Shown here: one piece after another, positions 17,036-25,905 of the stretch
How the letters are laid out: each line of letters opens with the position of its first letter
Position numbering within the stretch: position 1 is the stretch's first letter
Assembly: GCF_014651015.1 (NCBI RefSeq)
Contig: NZ_BMWB01000017.1
Span: forward strand, 1 to 64,000
Direction of reading: 5' to 3'
Length of the DNA stretch: 64,000 nucleotides
Source of the DNA: Streptomyces xantholiticus
Lineage (GTDB): Bacteria > Actinomycetota > Actinomycetes > Streptomycetales > Streptomycetaceae
The notes under the pieces: model-generated
What the model was told of the DNA's origin: nothing
What the model saw: only the letters and a program-made list of their open reading frames with translations
Database searches by the model: none
Position numbers and translations under genes: made by a program

Positions 17036-18478
17036 ATGGAACTCGGCATCGGCATCGGCTGGCGGCCACAGATCGCGGACACGGTGGAGCGGCTGCCGGG
17101 ACTGGACTGGGTCGAGGTCGTCGCGGAGAACGTCTGCCCCGGCCATCTGCCCCCCTCGCTGCTCCGGCTGCGCTCGCGCGGCGTCCGCGTCGTCCCGCAC
17201 GGCGTCTCCCTCGGGCTCGGCGGCGCGGACCGGCCCTCGAAGCAGCGTCTCGCCGACCTGGCCGAACGCGCGGAGGCGCTGGATGCGCCGCTGGTCACCG
17301 AACACATCGCGTTCGTACGGGCGGGCGGCGCGCTGACCGCCTCCCCCGCACTGGAGGCGGGCCACCTGCTGCCCGTCCCGCGCACCTGGGACGCGCTGGA
17401 GGTGCTGTGCGAGAACGTGCGCATCGCGCAGGACTCGCTGCCGGTGCCGCTGGCGCTGGAGAACATCGCGGCGCTGATCTCCTGGCCGGGAGAGGAGCTC
17501 ACCGAGGGCCAGTTCCTCGCGGAGCTCGTCGAACGGACGGGGGTACGGCTGCTGATCGACGTGGCCAACCTGCACACGAACCACGTCAACCGGGGCGAGG
17601 ACCCGTCGGCGGCACTGGACGAACTCCCGGTGGAGGCGATCGCCTACGTCCACGTGGCGGGCGGCATCGAACGCGACGGCGTCTGGCACGACACGCACGC
17701 GCACCCCGTCACTCAGCCGGTGCTGGACGTCCTGTCGGCCCTCCGGGCGAGGGTGAGGCCGCCGGGGGTGCTGCTGGAGCGCGACGACGACTTTCCCGCG
17801 GGGGCGGAGCTGGAGGGAGAACTGGCGGCGATCCGGACGACGTTGGCGGCGGCCGGCGGGGACGTGTGCGCCGCAGGTGGCGACTTCCACGGCCCCGCGC
17901 AGCGGCCCCAGCGGCACCGCCACGTCGTCCGCGCGGCCACGCCCACCCCCGGCCCCGTCCGCGCGGCCACGCCCACCCCCGGCCCCGTCCGCGCGGCCAC
18001 GCGCACCCCCGGCCCCGTCCTCGTGGAAACGGCCGCATCCGGCGAGGGCAACACCCTCGCCGACCCCGCCCCCAGCCGGCAGCACCTCGCGCTCGCGCAG
18101 GCCGCGCTGCTGTCCGCGCTGGTCGCGGGAACCCCCGCACCCGAGGGCTTCGACGCCCGCCGCCTGCGCGTACAGAGCCGCGCGCTCGCCGCCAAGCGCG
18201 CGGACGTCGTGGCGAAGGTCGCGCCCGAGTTGCCTCACATCCTCGGCACGGACTACCGCCCCTCGTTCCTCGCGTACGCCAGGAACCGCCCCATGCACGC
18301 CGGCTACCGGCGCGACGCGCTCGAGTTCGCGGAGCACCTGCTGGCGACCGGCCGCTTCGAGGACGGCGACGTCCGCCGCAGGCTGACGCTCTGGTGGCAG
18401 GAGCGGGCCGCCGCACGGCCGCCGCGCAGGGCGACGAGGCTGGTGCGGGCGGCGCGTTCCGCGCTCGTCGGGAGGTGA
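17036..18478 (+). CDS. DUF692 (MbnB/TglH-like multinuclear iron oxygenase) protein with C-terminal SCO6045-like domain
   Basis: 480 aa, preceded by GGAGGAGGGG. Residues ~1-280 form the DUF692 TIM-barrel. Probable metal ligands lie in PHGVSLGLGG, TEHIAF, ALENIA, DVANLHTNHVN, YVHVAGG and DTHAHPV. A low-complexity linker carries a 10-residue repeat. The C-terminal ~130 residues (AQAALLSALVAGTPAPEGFD and on) resemble the partner domain recalled for actinobacterial members and loosely resemble DUF2063. Studied DUF692 enzymes (MbnB, TglH, BufB) oxidatively modify cysteines in ribosomal peptides using iron. The next gene encodes a membrane protein with a Cys-Gly-Gly-rich tail, a plausible substrate. 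The two genes are nearly contiguous, suggesting one operon. Confidence 0.9.
   Translation: MELGIGIGWRPQIADTVERLPGLDWVEVVAENVCPGHLPPSLLRLRSRGVRVVPHGVSLGLGGADRPSKQRLADLAERAEALDAPLVTEHIAFVRAGGALTASPALEAGHLLPVPRTWDALEVLCENVRIAQDSLPVPLALENIAALISWPGEELTEGQFLAELVERTGVRLLIDVANLHTNHVNRGEDPSAALDELPVEAIAYVHVAGGIERDGVWHDTHAHPVTQPVLDVLSALRARVRPPGVLLERDDDFPAGAELEGELAAIRTTLAAAGGDVCAAGGDFHGPAQRPQRHRHVVRAATPTPGPVRAATPTPGPVRAATRTPGPVLVETAASGEGNTLADPAPSRQHLALAQAALLSALVAGTPAPEGFDARRLRVQSRALAAKRADVVAKVAPELPHILGTDYRPSFLAYARNRPMHAGYRRDALEFAEHLLATGRFEDGDVRRRLTLWWQERAAARPPRRATRLVRAARSALVGR
17931..18020 (+). repeat. 30-bp in-frame tandem repeat in DUF692 linker
   Basis: Three copies of a 30-bp unit encode the decapeptide VRAATPTPGP three times (third copy with Arg for one Pro). 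It separates the DUF692 barrel from the C-terminal domain. The period is a multiple of three, so copy-number change would leave the frame intact. Confidence 0.9.
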
Positions 18479-18483
18479 GCGCC

Positions 18484-19437
18484 ATGGCGCTGCTCGCGTT
18501 CGCCGTGTACGTCGCCGTCGCCGTCTCGTCCGTCCTGCTGATCGTCCGGGTCTCCGCGGCGCGGCCCGCCTCCCCGGCCTACGGGGCGCATGTGCACGAC
18601 GTCCACGAGGCGGCGTTCCTGGCGGGCGGCCCGGCCCGGGTCGTCGACGCAGCGCTCGCCGCGCTGCATGCGGACGGCCGGATCGTCGTCGGCGGGCCCG
18701 GCGTCCTGTCCGTGCTGCGGCCGGCCGCCCAGGACCCGGTGGAGCGCGCGCTCTTCGCCGAGCTGGCATCCGCCCCGTACGGCGCGCTGCACACCGTGCG
18801 GCTGCGGACGATGCGCAGTGCAGCCGTGCAGGAGGTCGGCGACGTCCTCGCCGCGCGCGGGCTGATGGCGCCGCCCGGCAGCGGCCCCGGGCTCGCCGCA
18901 TGGGGCGCGGCTCAGGCCGTGCTCTGCGCGATCGGCCTGCCGGTCTCGTTCGTCATCACCGTCGTCGAGTTCATGGGGGACACGTCCGGCGAGCGGGGCA
19001 TACCGTTCGTGTTCCTGGTCTTCCCCGTTCTGGTGGCCGGCGCGTTGATCGGCGGCCTCCAGGCGAGCCGCGCCCGACGGCGCCTGACCCCGGCCGGGCT
19101 GAGGGCGCTGCGCTCGTACCGGACCGCGCACTCCCGGCCGCAAGGGCCGGCCGAGCTGGTGGTCCTGCAGGGCCTGCGGGGTGTGCCGGATCCGGGACTG
19201 CGGGCGCAACTGACCGCTGCGGCCAGGGTCCGTACGACGTCGACGTCCCTCGGCGGCCGGTCTTCGTACGACGTGTACCTCGGCGGTGAGCCCGTGTGGT
19301 GCGCCGGTTCGTCCCCGGGCTCCGGGGGCTGCGGCGGCTCGGGCGGCGGATCCGGCTGCGGCGGATCCGGCGGGTCAAGCTCCAGCTGCGGCGGGTCGGG
19401 AGGGTCATCCGGTTCCAGCTGCGGCGGCGGCTCCTGA
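18484..19437 (+). CDS. TIGR04222 domain-containing membrane protein with CGG-rich tail
   Basis: 317 aa; ATG 18484 lies 8 nt after GGGAGG. There is an N-terminal membrane helix (residues ~2-22) and two further hydrophobic segments (AVLCAIGLPVSFVITVVEF; FLVFPVLVAGALIGGL). A conserved segment between them (AAFLAGGPARVVDAALAAL and following) matches the TIGR04222 family. The last ~40 residues are almost only Gly, Ser and Cys, with four Cys each followed by Gly-Gly. It directly follows the DUF692 gene; the pair is recalled as conserved in Streptomyces. Function is unknown. The tail could be a substrate for iron-dependent cysteine modification, or simply a surface tail. Confidence 0.88.
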   Translation: MALLAFAVYVAVAVSSVLLIVRVSAARPASPAYGAHVHDVHEAAFLAGGPARVVDAALAALHADGRIVVGGPGVLSVLRPAAQDPVERALFAELASAPYGALHTVRLRTMRSAAVQEVGDVLAARGLMAPPGSGPGLAAWGAAQAVLCAIGLPVSFVITVVEFMGDTSGERGIPFVFLVFPVLVAGALIGGLQASRARRRLTPAGLRALRSYRTAHSRPQGPAELVVLQGLRGVPDPGLRAQLTAAARVRTTSTSLGGRSSYDVYLGGEPVWCAGSSPGSGGCGGSGGGSGCGGSGGSSSSCGGSGGSSGSSCGGGS

Positions 19438-19565
19438 CGGACCGGCATCGGAGTCATTGACCACGACACCGCCGAGCCGGTGCTTTACTTCCCGAACCGC
19501 CCCTGCCAAAGATCCCTTTCGTCCCGTGGCTGCTGCCCGGCCGCCCCGCGCACGAAGGGAACGCG

Positions 19566-21167
19566 ATGAGAACATCCGCGAAGTACGGGGCCGTGGCGGG
19601 CCTCGGTTCCTTGGTCCTCACCTCGATCACCGTCGCCCCCGCCGACGGCACGACCACTGTCGGCGCCGAGTCCCGCGGCACCGCGGTCGCCGCCGAGCGG
19701 GCCGCCGCGGCCGGCATCGACTTCGGCCGCTGCCCCGCCGTCGAGAAGCTCCCCGACTCCGTCCGGTGCGGCACGGTCAAGGTCCCGATCGACTACGCCG
19801 ACCCGTCGGGGCGTCAGATCGAACTGACCGTCAGCCGCGTCGGGGCGAGGGGCAAGAAGTCCGAGCAGCAGGGAACCCTGGTCTACAACCCGGGCGGTCC
19901 CGGCGCCTCCAGCATGACCTTTCCGCTGGCGGCCGAGCAGCCCGAGTGGAAGCGGATCGCGGAGGCGTACGACATCGTCGGCTACGCGCCCCGCGGCGTC
20001 GGGCGTTCCGCCCCGCTGTCGTGCCAGGCACCGAAGGACTTCCTCAAGGCGCCCACCCAGGCCATGACCCACCCGTCCGCCTCGTACAAGAAGGAGCGCA
20101 TCGCGCAGGCCCGGGCGTACGCGAAGGGCTGCGCGGACAAGAACGGCGCGGCGCTGCGCCACTACACGTCGCTGAACAACGCCCGCGACCTCGACGTCCT
20201 GCGGGCTGCGCTCGGCGAGAAGAAGCTGACCTTCATGGGCGCCTCGTACGGCACGTACTTCGGCGCGCTGTACGCGACGATGTTCCCGTCCCATGTACGC
20301 CGCATGGTCTTCGACTCCGCGGTCAACCCGGCCCCGGAGCGGATCTGGTACCGCAACAACCTCGACCAGTCGGAAGCCTTCGAGACCAGATGGGCCGACT
20401 TCCGTGCCTGGGTGGCGAAGCACGACAAGACGTACGGGCTGGGTGCGACGGCCGAAGAAGTGGCGCGCAGCTACGAGAAGGTACGCGCGCGGCTCGCACA
20501 AAAGCCCGCGGGCGGCACGGTGGGCCCCGGCCAGCTGCACGCCGCGTTCCTGGGAGCCGGTTACTACGACGGCTACTGGCCGCTGCGCGCCGGCGCGCTG
20601 TCGGAGTACCTGAAGGGCGACCCCGAACCGCTGATCGCCCAGGCGGCGCCCGAGCCGAAGAGCGCGAAGGCCGCGGAGAACGGCAACGCCGTCTACACGG
20701 CGGTCGAGTGCAACGACGCCCCCTGGCCGGAGAACTGGCGCACCTGGGACATCGACAACTCGCTGCTCGCGCAGCGCGCGCCGTTCGAGACGTGGGACAA
20801 CGCCTGGATGAACCTGCCGTGCGCCTTCTGGTCCGCGCCGCGGCAGCAGCCGCTGGACGTGCGCACCGCGCCGGGTGAGCTGCCCACCACGCTGATCCTG
20901 GCCGCCGAACGGGACGCGGCCACCCCGTACGCGGGAGCGCTCGAGCTCCAGCGCCGGCTGGAGGGCTCGGTGCTGATCACGGAGGAGGACGCTGGCACGC
21001 ACGGCATCGGCGGCGGCAGCAACACCTGCGTCAACGATTATCTGGAGGACTACCTGCTACGGGGTGAGACGCCGGTGCGGCGCGCATCGTGCGCGCCGCA
21101 CCCGGAGCCGGACCCGGTGTCGCTGGACCGGCGGGCGGAGCAACGGAAGCTGCCGCGCACCGTCTGA
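19566..21167 (+). CDS. Secreted alpha/beta-hydrolase, tripeptidyl aminopeptidase (Tap/SlpD-E) family
   Basis: 533 aa; start ATG 19566 after AAGGG. The N-terminus has a short basic segment and a hydrophobic stretch consistent with secretion. Core motifs: oxyanion region YNPGGPGASS, DIVGYAPRGVGRS, nucleophile elbow GASYGTYFG with Ser227, and late acid/His motifs LAAERDAATPYAGA and DAGTHGIGG. The C-terminal CVNDYLEDYLLRGETP is typical of Streptomyces Tap/SlpD/SlpE exopeptidases, which clip tripeptides from protein N-termini outside the cell. It converges with hemQ across a shared hairpin terminator. Confidence 0.9.
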   Translation: MRTSAKYGAVAGLGSLVLTSITVAPADGTTTVGAESRGTAVAAERAAAAGIDFGRCPAVEKLPDSVRCGTVKVPIDYADPSGRQIELTVSRVGARGKKSEQQGTLVYNPGGPGASSMTFPLAAEQPEWKRIAEAYDIVGYAPRGVGRSAPLSCQAPKDFLKAPTQAMTHPSASYKKERIAQARAYAKGCADKNGAALRHYTSLNNARDLDVLRAALGEKKLTFMGASYGTYFGALYATMFPSHVRRMVFDSAVNPAPERIWYRNNLDQSEAFETRWADFRAWVAKHDKTYGLGATAEEVARSYEKVRARLAQKPAGGTVGPGQLHAAFLGAGYYDGYWPLRAGALSEYLKGDPEPLIAQAAPEPKSAKAAENGNAVYTAVECNDAPWPENWRTWDIDNSLLAQRAPFETWDNAWMNLPCAFWSAPRQQPLDVRTAPGELPTTLILAAERDAATPYAGALELQRRLEGSVLITEEDAGTHGIGGGSNTCVNDYLEDYLLRGETPVRRASCAPHPEPDPVSLDRRAEQRKLPRTV

Positions 21168-21184
21168 TCTTCCGGGTCACACGG

Positions 21185-21225
21185 ACGGCTGAGTATCCGC
21201 TTCGGTCGGGCGGAAACTCAGCCGT
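21185..21225. terminator. Bidirectional hairpin between convergent peptidase and hemQ genes
   Basis: ACGGCTGAGT...ACTCAGCCGT forms a stem of ~16 pairs with one internal mismatch and a short loop. It lies 18 bp after one stop and 19 bp from the other. Confidence 0.8.
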
Positions 21226-21243
21226 CGGGTTCTTGGGGGAACG

Positions 21244-21957
21244 CTACGCGAGCCCCGCCACCAGGTCCGCCACATCCTTGCGGCGGCCGGTGAAGAACGG
21301 GACCTCTTCGCGCACGTGCATACGGGCCTCGGAAGCACGCAGGTGACGCATCAGGTCGACGATGCGGTACAGCTCGTCCGCCTCGAAGGCCAGGATCCAC
21401 TCGTAGTCGCCGAGCGAGAACGACGCCACCGTGTTGGCGCGGACGTCCGGGTAGCCGCGGGCCATCCTGCCGTGGTCGGCGAGCATCCGACGACGGTCCT
21501 CGTCGGGCAGCAGGTACCAGTCGTAGGAGCGCACGAACGGGTACACGGAGACGTAGTTGCGCGGCGTCTCGTCGGCCAGGAAGGCCGGGATGTGCGCCTT
21601 GTTGAACTCGGCGGGGCGGTGCAGCGCCATGTTCGACCAGACCGGCTCGAGGGAGCGTCCGAGGCGGGTGCGACGGAAGCGGTTGTACGCGTCCTGCAGC
21701 TCGTCCGCGGTCTCCGCGTGCCACCAGATCAGGACGTCGGCGTCGGCGCGCAGCCCGGAGACGTCGTACGTGCCGCGCACGGTGACGTCCTTGGCGGCGA
21801 GCTGGTCGAACAGCTCCTGGACCTCCTCGGCGTAGCCGGAGCGGTCCTCGGGCAGCACATCTCGAAGCTTGAAGACGGACCACAGTGTGTACCGGATGAC
21901 CTCGTTGAGGTCCTTGGCCTTCTTGCCTGCGTTCGGGATCTTTTCTGGCGCACTCAT
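21244..21957 (-). CDS. hemQ: Coproheme decarboxylase (HemQ/ChdC)
   Basis: 237-aa chlorite-dismutase-fold enzyme. It decarboxylates two propionates of iron-coproporphyrin III to protohaem, the last step of the coproporphyrin-dependent pathway. Visible residues: Tyr139 of YPFVR (the radical Tyr position), His122 (matching the distal His of actinobacterial enzymes, by recalled alignment) and His162 in the proximal-ligand region. The ATG lies 4 bp after the upstream hemY stop, so the two are translationally coupled. Length matches the family. Confidence 0.95.
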   Translation of the reverse strand: MSAPEKIPNAGKKAKDLNEVIRYTLWSVFKLRDVLPEDRSGYAEEVQELFDQLAAKDVTVRGTYDVSGLRADADVLIWWHAETADELQDAYNRFRRTRLGRSLEPVWSNMALHRPAEFNKAHIPAFLADETPRNYVSVYPFVRSYDWYLLPDEDRRRMLADHGRMARGYPDVRANTVASFSLGDYEWILAFEADELYRIVDLMRHLRASEARMHVREEVPFFTGRRKDVADLVAGLA

Positions 21958-21961
21958 ACGG

Positions 21962-23389
21962 CTATTGTCCCGCCTCGCGTTCCGTGCCCGGCGCCAGGGT
22001 CGGCGTGGCGAGGATCTCGTCCGCCGCGCGCTGTCCGCTCGCGATGCAGGCGGGGATGCCGACACCGTCGTACACGGCGCCGCAGACCCGCAGGCCGGGC
22101 AGCTTGGCGACCTCGTCGCGCACGCGGGCGACGCGGGCGAGGTGCCCGACCGGGTACTGGGGCAGGCCGCCGGTCCACCGGGTGACCTCCGTGGCCACCG
22201 GCCTGGCGGTGAGTCCGACCGCCGCGCCGAGGTCGGTGAGGGAGACGTCGACGAGTTCGGCGTCCTCTCGCTCGAGGGCCCGCTCCTCGCCGTAGCGGCC
22301 GACGGAGGTGCGCAGCACGAACAGATCGCCGGCGCCGCTGCCGACCCAGCCCCACTTGTTGGAGGAGAACGTGGACGCCTTGATGGTGCGGCCGTCCACC
22401 GGCGGGACGAGGAACCCGCTCCCGGCCGGCATCCCGGCCACGTCCGCGCGCCGGAACGCCATCGTGACCAGCGCCATGGAGGCGTACTCGACGCGCCCGA
22501 GCTCGGCCGCAGCGGCAGGTGACTCGTCGGCGAGGAGCGCCGACGCGGACCACGCGGGCGTCGCCAGCACGACGGCGTCGGCGGCGAGCGTCTCGCGGTC
22601 GGTGCGGATCCGCCAGCCGGCGGGGGTGCGGGCGAGGCCGAGGACGGGCGTCTCGGTACGGATGTCGCCGCCCTGGGCCCGTACGGCGTCGGCGACGGCA
22701 CCCGGCAGTGTGCCGATGCCGCCGGCGAGGCCCATGAAGACCGGTCCCCCCGTCTGCTGCCCGGCGGCCCTGGCCTGGATGTGGCGCACACCGTCGAGGA
22801 GGGAGGCGTGGGTCCTGGCGGCCTCGAACAGCTGCGGCACGGCCGCGCGCATCGAGATGCGGTAGGCGTCCCCCGCGTACACCCCGCCGAGCAGCGGTTC
22901 CACGAGCCGGTCGACGACCTCGCGGCCGAGGCGCTCCGCCACGTATGCGCCGACGGCGACGTCGTCGCCGACCTCGGACGGTGCCAGGTCCTTCTCCTGC
23001 TCGATGCGGGCGAGGCCCTCGGGCGAGAGCAGCCCGGCCAGCGCCGAGGCGTCACCCGGGACGCCCATCACATGCCCCTTCGGCATGGGCCGCAGGGCGT
23101 CACGGGTCCACACCGCGGACGTCGCGGTGGCCGGCGGTTCGAGGTGGTCACCGAGGCCGACCGCACGGGCGAGGTCGGTGCCTTCGGTGCGGCGGGCGAG
23201 CATCGATTCGGCGCCCAGGTCCACGCGTACGCCCTCGATCTCGCCGAACTGCAGCTTGCCGCCGACCCGGTCGGTGGCTTCGAGGAGGGTGACGCGCACG
23301 CCGGGGGCGAGCAGCCGGTGCGCGGCGGCGAGGCCGGCGATGCCGCCCCCGATGACCACGACATGACGCGCAGGTGTGTCCACGTTCAT
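21962..23389 (-). CDS. hemY: Coproporphyrinogen III / protoporphyrinogen oxidase (HemY/CgoX)
   Basis: 475-aa FAD oxidase. The N-terminal dinucleotide-binding motif is VVVIGGGIAGLAAAHRL followed by LLEATDRVGGKL. The C-terminal FAD segment RVCGAVYDGVGIPACIASG is also present. In Gram-positives with hemQ this enzyme oxidises coproporphyrinogen III to coproporphyrin III; older annotations call it HemG. Adjacent translationally coupled hemQ supports that substrate. It is divergent from the DUF4349 lipoprotein gene. Confidence 0.94.
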   Translation of the reverse strand: MNVDTPARHVVVIGGGIAGLAAAHRLLAPGVRVTLLEATDRVGGKLQFGEIEGVRVDLGAESMLARRTEGTDLARAVGLGDHLEPPATATSAVWTRDALRPMPKGHVMGVPGDASALAGLLSPEGLARIEQEKDLAPSEVGDDVAVGAYVAERLGREVVDRLVEPLLGGVYAGDAYRISMRAAVPQLFEAARTHASLLDGVRHIQARAAGQQTGGPVFMGLAGGIGTLPGAVADAVRAQGGDIRTETPVLGLARTPAGWRIRTDRETLAADAVVLATPAWSASALLADESPAAAAELGRVEYASMALVTMAFRRADVAGMPAGSGFLVPPVDGRTIKASTFSSNKWGWVGSGAGDLFVLRTSVGRYGEERALEREDAELVDVSLTDLGAAVGLTARPVATEVTRWTGGLPQYPVGHLARVARVRDEVAKLPGLRVCGAVYDGVGIPACIASGQRAADEILATPTLAPGTEREAGQ

Positions 23390-23519
23390 GGTCCAACTCT
23401 CTCAAACGCCGTTCCGAGTCATGACCGTGACCGCTTCGGAACCGTAATCCGGCAACCCCCGTGGGCACCTCGTACGTCGAACCTGCGAGTTCGTCGCCAC
23501 ACTTCCCCCGGGGGCCGGT

Positions 23520-24482
23520 ATGCGTTCACGACGTCCATTCGCGGTGCTGCTTCTGACCGCCTCGCTCGCCCTCGCCGGGTGCGGCGCAGGTGGTTCGGAT
23601 TCCGGCGACTCGAAGAGTGCGGCGAAACCGGCCGGGCAGGAGGCGGCGGAGGGCGCGGCAGGCCCCGGATACGCGGCGGACGAGGCCGCCACGGAGCAGC
23701 CGGAGGGCAGCGCGGACCGCGGCGGTGCCGAGAAGCCGGCCACGGTGCGGCAGAAGTCCCACGTCATCCGGACCGCCACGCTCGACGTGGAGGTCAAGGA
23801 CGCCACGAAGGCACTGGCCGCGGCCCGCACGACCGCCCGGGACGCCGGCGGACACGTGGAGAACGAGACCACGGAACGGATCGACGACACCCACGTCACC
23901 TCACAGCTCGTGCTGCGCGTCCCGCAGGAACGCTACGACGAGGTGCTGACGGAACTGGCGGGCGCCGGGAAGCTGCTGGCCCGCAAGGCCGACGCCAAGG
24001 ACGTCACCGACCAGGTGGTGGACGTGGAGAGCCGCATCGCGACGCAGCGGGCGAGCGTGGCCAGGGTGCGGAAGCTGATGGAGCGGGCGACCGCGCTGTC
24101 CGACGTGGTCACGCTCGAGGGGCAGCTGAGCACCCGTCAGGCCGACCTGGAGTCGCTGCTGGCGCAGCAGGCCGCACTGAAGGACCGCACCTCGATGGCG
24201 ACGATCACGCTGACGCTGTCGGAGAAGGAACGGGAGGAGCCGCAGAAGGACAACGACGGCCCCGGCTTCCTGGACGCGCTCGGCGGCGGCTGGGACGCGC
24301 TGGTGGCGACGCTGCGCTGGATCGCGGTGGCCATCGGCGCGGTGGCGCCCTTCGCGGCGGTGGGCGCGTTGCTGTACGCGGCGTGGCGGTGGCTGGTACG
24401 GCCCCGGCTGCCCGAGCGGGCGGACGCCCCCGCGGCCCCGCCGGCCACACTTCCGGTCGCTCCCCCGGTCACCGAGGACTGA
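23520..24482 (+). CDS. DUF4349 domain-containing lipoprotein
   Basis: 320 aa. The signal sequence ends in lipobox LAGC (Cys21). A low-complexity acidic linker follows, then the DUF4349 domain (about residues 80-240: KSHVIRTATLDVEVKDATKA; long coiled-coil region with SRIATQRASVARVRKLMERA). There is one membrane helix near the C-terminus (AIGAVAPFAAVGALLYAAW) and a Pro/Ala tail. Function is unknown. It is predicted to be anchored at both ends with the domain outside the cell. Confidence 0.9.
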   Translation: MRSRRPFAVLLLTASLALAGCGAGGSDSGDSKSAAKPAGQEAAEGAAGPGYAADEAATEQPEGSADRGGAEKPATVRQKSHVIRTATLDVEVKDATKALAAARTTARDAGGHVENETTERIDDTHVTSQLVLRVPQERYDEVLTELAGAGKLLARKADAKDVTDQVVDVESRIATQRASVARVRKLMERATALSDVVTLEGQLSTRQADLESLLAQQAALKDRTSMATITLTLSEKEREEPQKDNDGPGFLDALGGGWDALVATLRWIAVAIGAVAPFAAVGALLYAAWRWLVRPRLPERADAPAAPPATLPVAPPVTED

Positions 24483-24510
24483 ACAGCCCCTTCCCCGTAG
24501 CGTGTTCCCC

Positions 24511-25893
24511 ATGGCAGCGACCGAACGTCTGGTGATCATCGGGGGCGATGCGGCGGGCATGTCCGCCGCATCGCAGGCACGCAGGATGAAGGGGCCGGAC
24601 GAGCTGGAGATCGTCGCGTTCGAACGCGGCCACTTCAGCTCGTTCTCGGCATGCGGCATCCCGTACTGGGTGAGCGGCGACGTGGGCGAGCGCGACGAAC
24701 TGATCGCGCGCACCCCGCAGGAACACCGCAAACGGGCCATCGACCTGCGGATGCGCACCGAGGTGACGGAGATCGACGTCACGGGCTCCCGGGTGCACAC
24801 ACGCGACGTCGAGACGGGCGCCGATTCATGGACCGGTTACGACAAGCTGGTCATCGCGACCGGCGCCCGCCCGATCCGCCCCCCTCTGCCGGGCATCGAC
24901 GCGCCCGGAGTGCACGGCGTGCAGACCCTCGACGACGGCCAGGCGCTGCTGGACACCCTCGCCCGTACCGAGGGGCGGCGGGCGGTCGTCATCGGCGCCG
25001 GTTACATCGGCGTCGAGATGGCGGAGGCACTCCTCAAGCACGGCTACGAGGTCACGATCGTCAACCGCAGCGAGCAGCCGATGGCGACCCTCGACCCGGA
25101 CATGGGCCGGCTGGTCCACGAGGCGTTGTCCAGCATGGGCATCACAACGGTCTCCGGCACGGCCGTCACCGGGATCGCCACCGGTGACGACGGGCGTGTC
25201 CGGGCGGTCACCACGGACGACGCCGAGTACCCCGCGGACGTGGTCGTCCTCGGCATCGGAGTCGAACCGGAGACCACCCTCGCCCGCGCCGCCGGCCTGC
25301 CGCTCGGCCGCCACGGCGGCCTCCTCACCGACCTGGCGATGCGGGTCCGCGGCCACGGCAACATCTGGGCGGGCGGCGACTGCGTCGAGGTCCTCGACCT
25401 CGTCTCCGGTCGGGAACGCCACATCGCGCTCGGCACCCACGCCAACAAGCACGGCCAGATCATCGGCGCGAACGCCGGCGGCGGCTACGGCACCTTCCCC
25501 GGCGTGGTGGGCACGGCCGTCAGCAAGGTCTGCGAACTCGAGATCGCCCGCACCGGACTGCGCGAGAAGGACGCCCGGGCGGTGGGCCTGCGGTACGTGA
25601 CCGCGACCATCGAGTCCACCAGCCGCGCCGGCTACTTCCCGGGCGCCGCCCCCATGACGGTCAAGATGCTCGCCGAACGCCGCACCGGCCGTCTGCTGGG
25701 CGTCCAGATCGTGGGCCGCGAAGGCGCGGGCAAACGCGTGGACATCGCAGCGGTCGCCCTGACTGCGGGCATGACGGTGGAACAGATGACGGCCCTCGAC
25801 CTCGGCTACGCCCCGCCGTTCTCCCCCGTCTGGGACCCGGTCCTGGTAGCGGCCCGCAAGGCGACGGCAGCGGTACGGAAGGCGGGTATGTAG
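24511..25893 (+). CDS. FAD-dependent pyridine nucleotide-disulfide oxidoreductase (CoA-disulfide reductase / NADH oxidase type)
   Basis: 460 aa. FAD motif VIIGGDAAGMSAA, single redox cysteine in FSACGIPYW, NAD(P) motif VVIGAGYIGVEMAEAL, second FAD motif IWAGGDCVEV, and a C-terminal dimerisation domain. The lone Cys is the hallmark of the Npx/CoADR/persulfide-reductase group, which cycles through a Cys-SSCoA or sulfenic state. The substrate cannot be fixed from sequence. Start ATG 24511 is chosen; a GTG at 24502 adds three residues. No clear Shine-Dalgarno is seen, so the mRNA may be nearly leaderless. Confidence 0.9.
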   Translation: MAATERLVIIGGDAAGMSAASQARRMKGPDELEIVAFERGHFSSFSACGIPYWVSGDVGERDELIARTPQEHRKRAIDLRMRTEVTEIDVTGSRVHTRDVETGADSWTGYDKLVIATGARPIRPPLPGIDAPGVHGVQTLDDGQALLDTLARTEGRRAVVIGAGYIGVEMAEALLKHGYEVTIVNRSEQPMATLDPDMGRLVHEALSSMGITTVSGTAVTGIATGDDGRVRAVTTDDAEYPADVVVLGIGVEPETTLARAAGLPLGRHGGLLTDLAMRVRGHGNIWAGGDCVEVLDLVSGRERHIALGTHANKHGQIIGANAGGGYGTFPGVVGTAVSKVCELEIARTGLREKDARAVGLRYVTATIESTSRAGYFPGAAPMTVKMLAERRTGRLLGVQIVGREGAGKRVDIAAVALTAGMTVEQMTALDLGYAPPFSPVWDPVLVAARKATAAVRKAGM

Positions 25894-25905
25894 CCCCGCG
25901 TCAGT

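Noticed and set aside
21244..23055. Extended 603-codon HemQ reading frame
   Set aside because: The N-terminal two thirds are antiparallel-frame sequence inside hemY. The ATG at 21957 gives the standard HemQ N-terminus 4 bp after the hemY stop.
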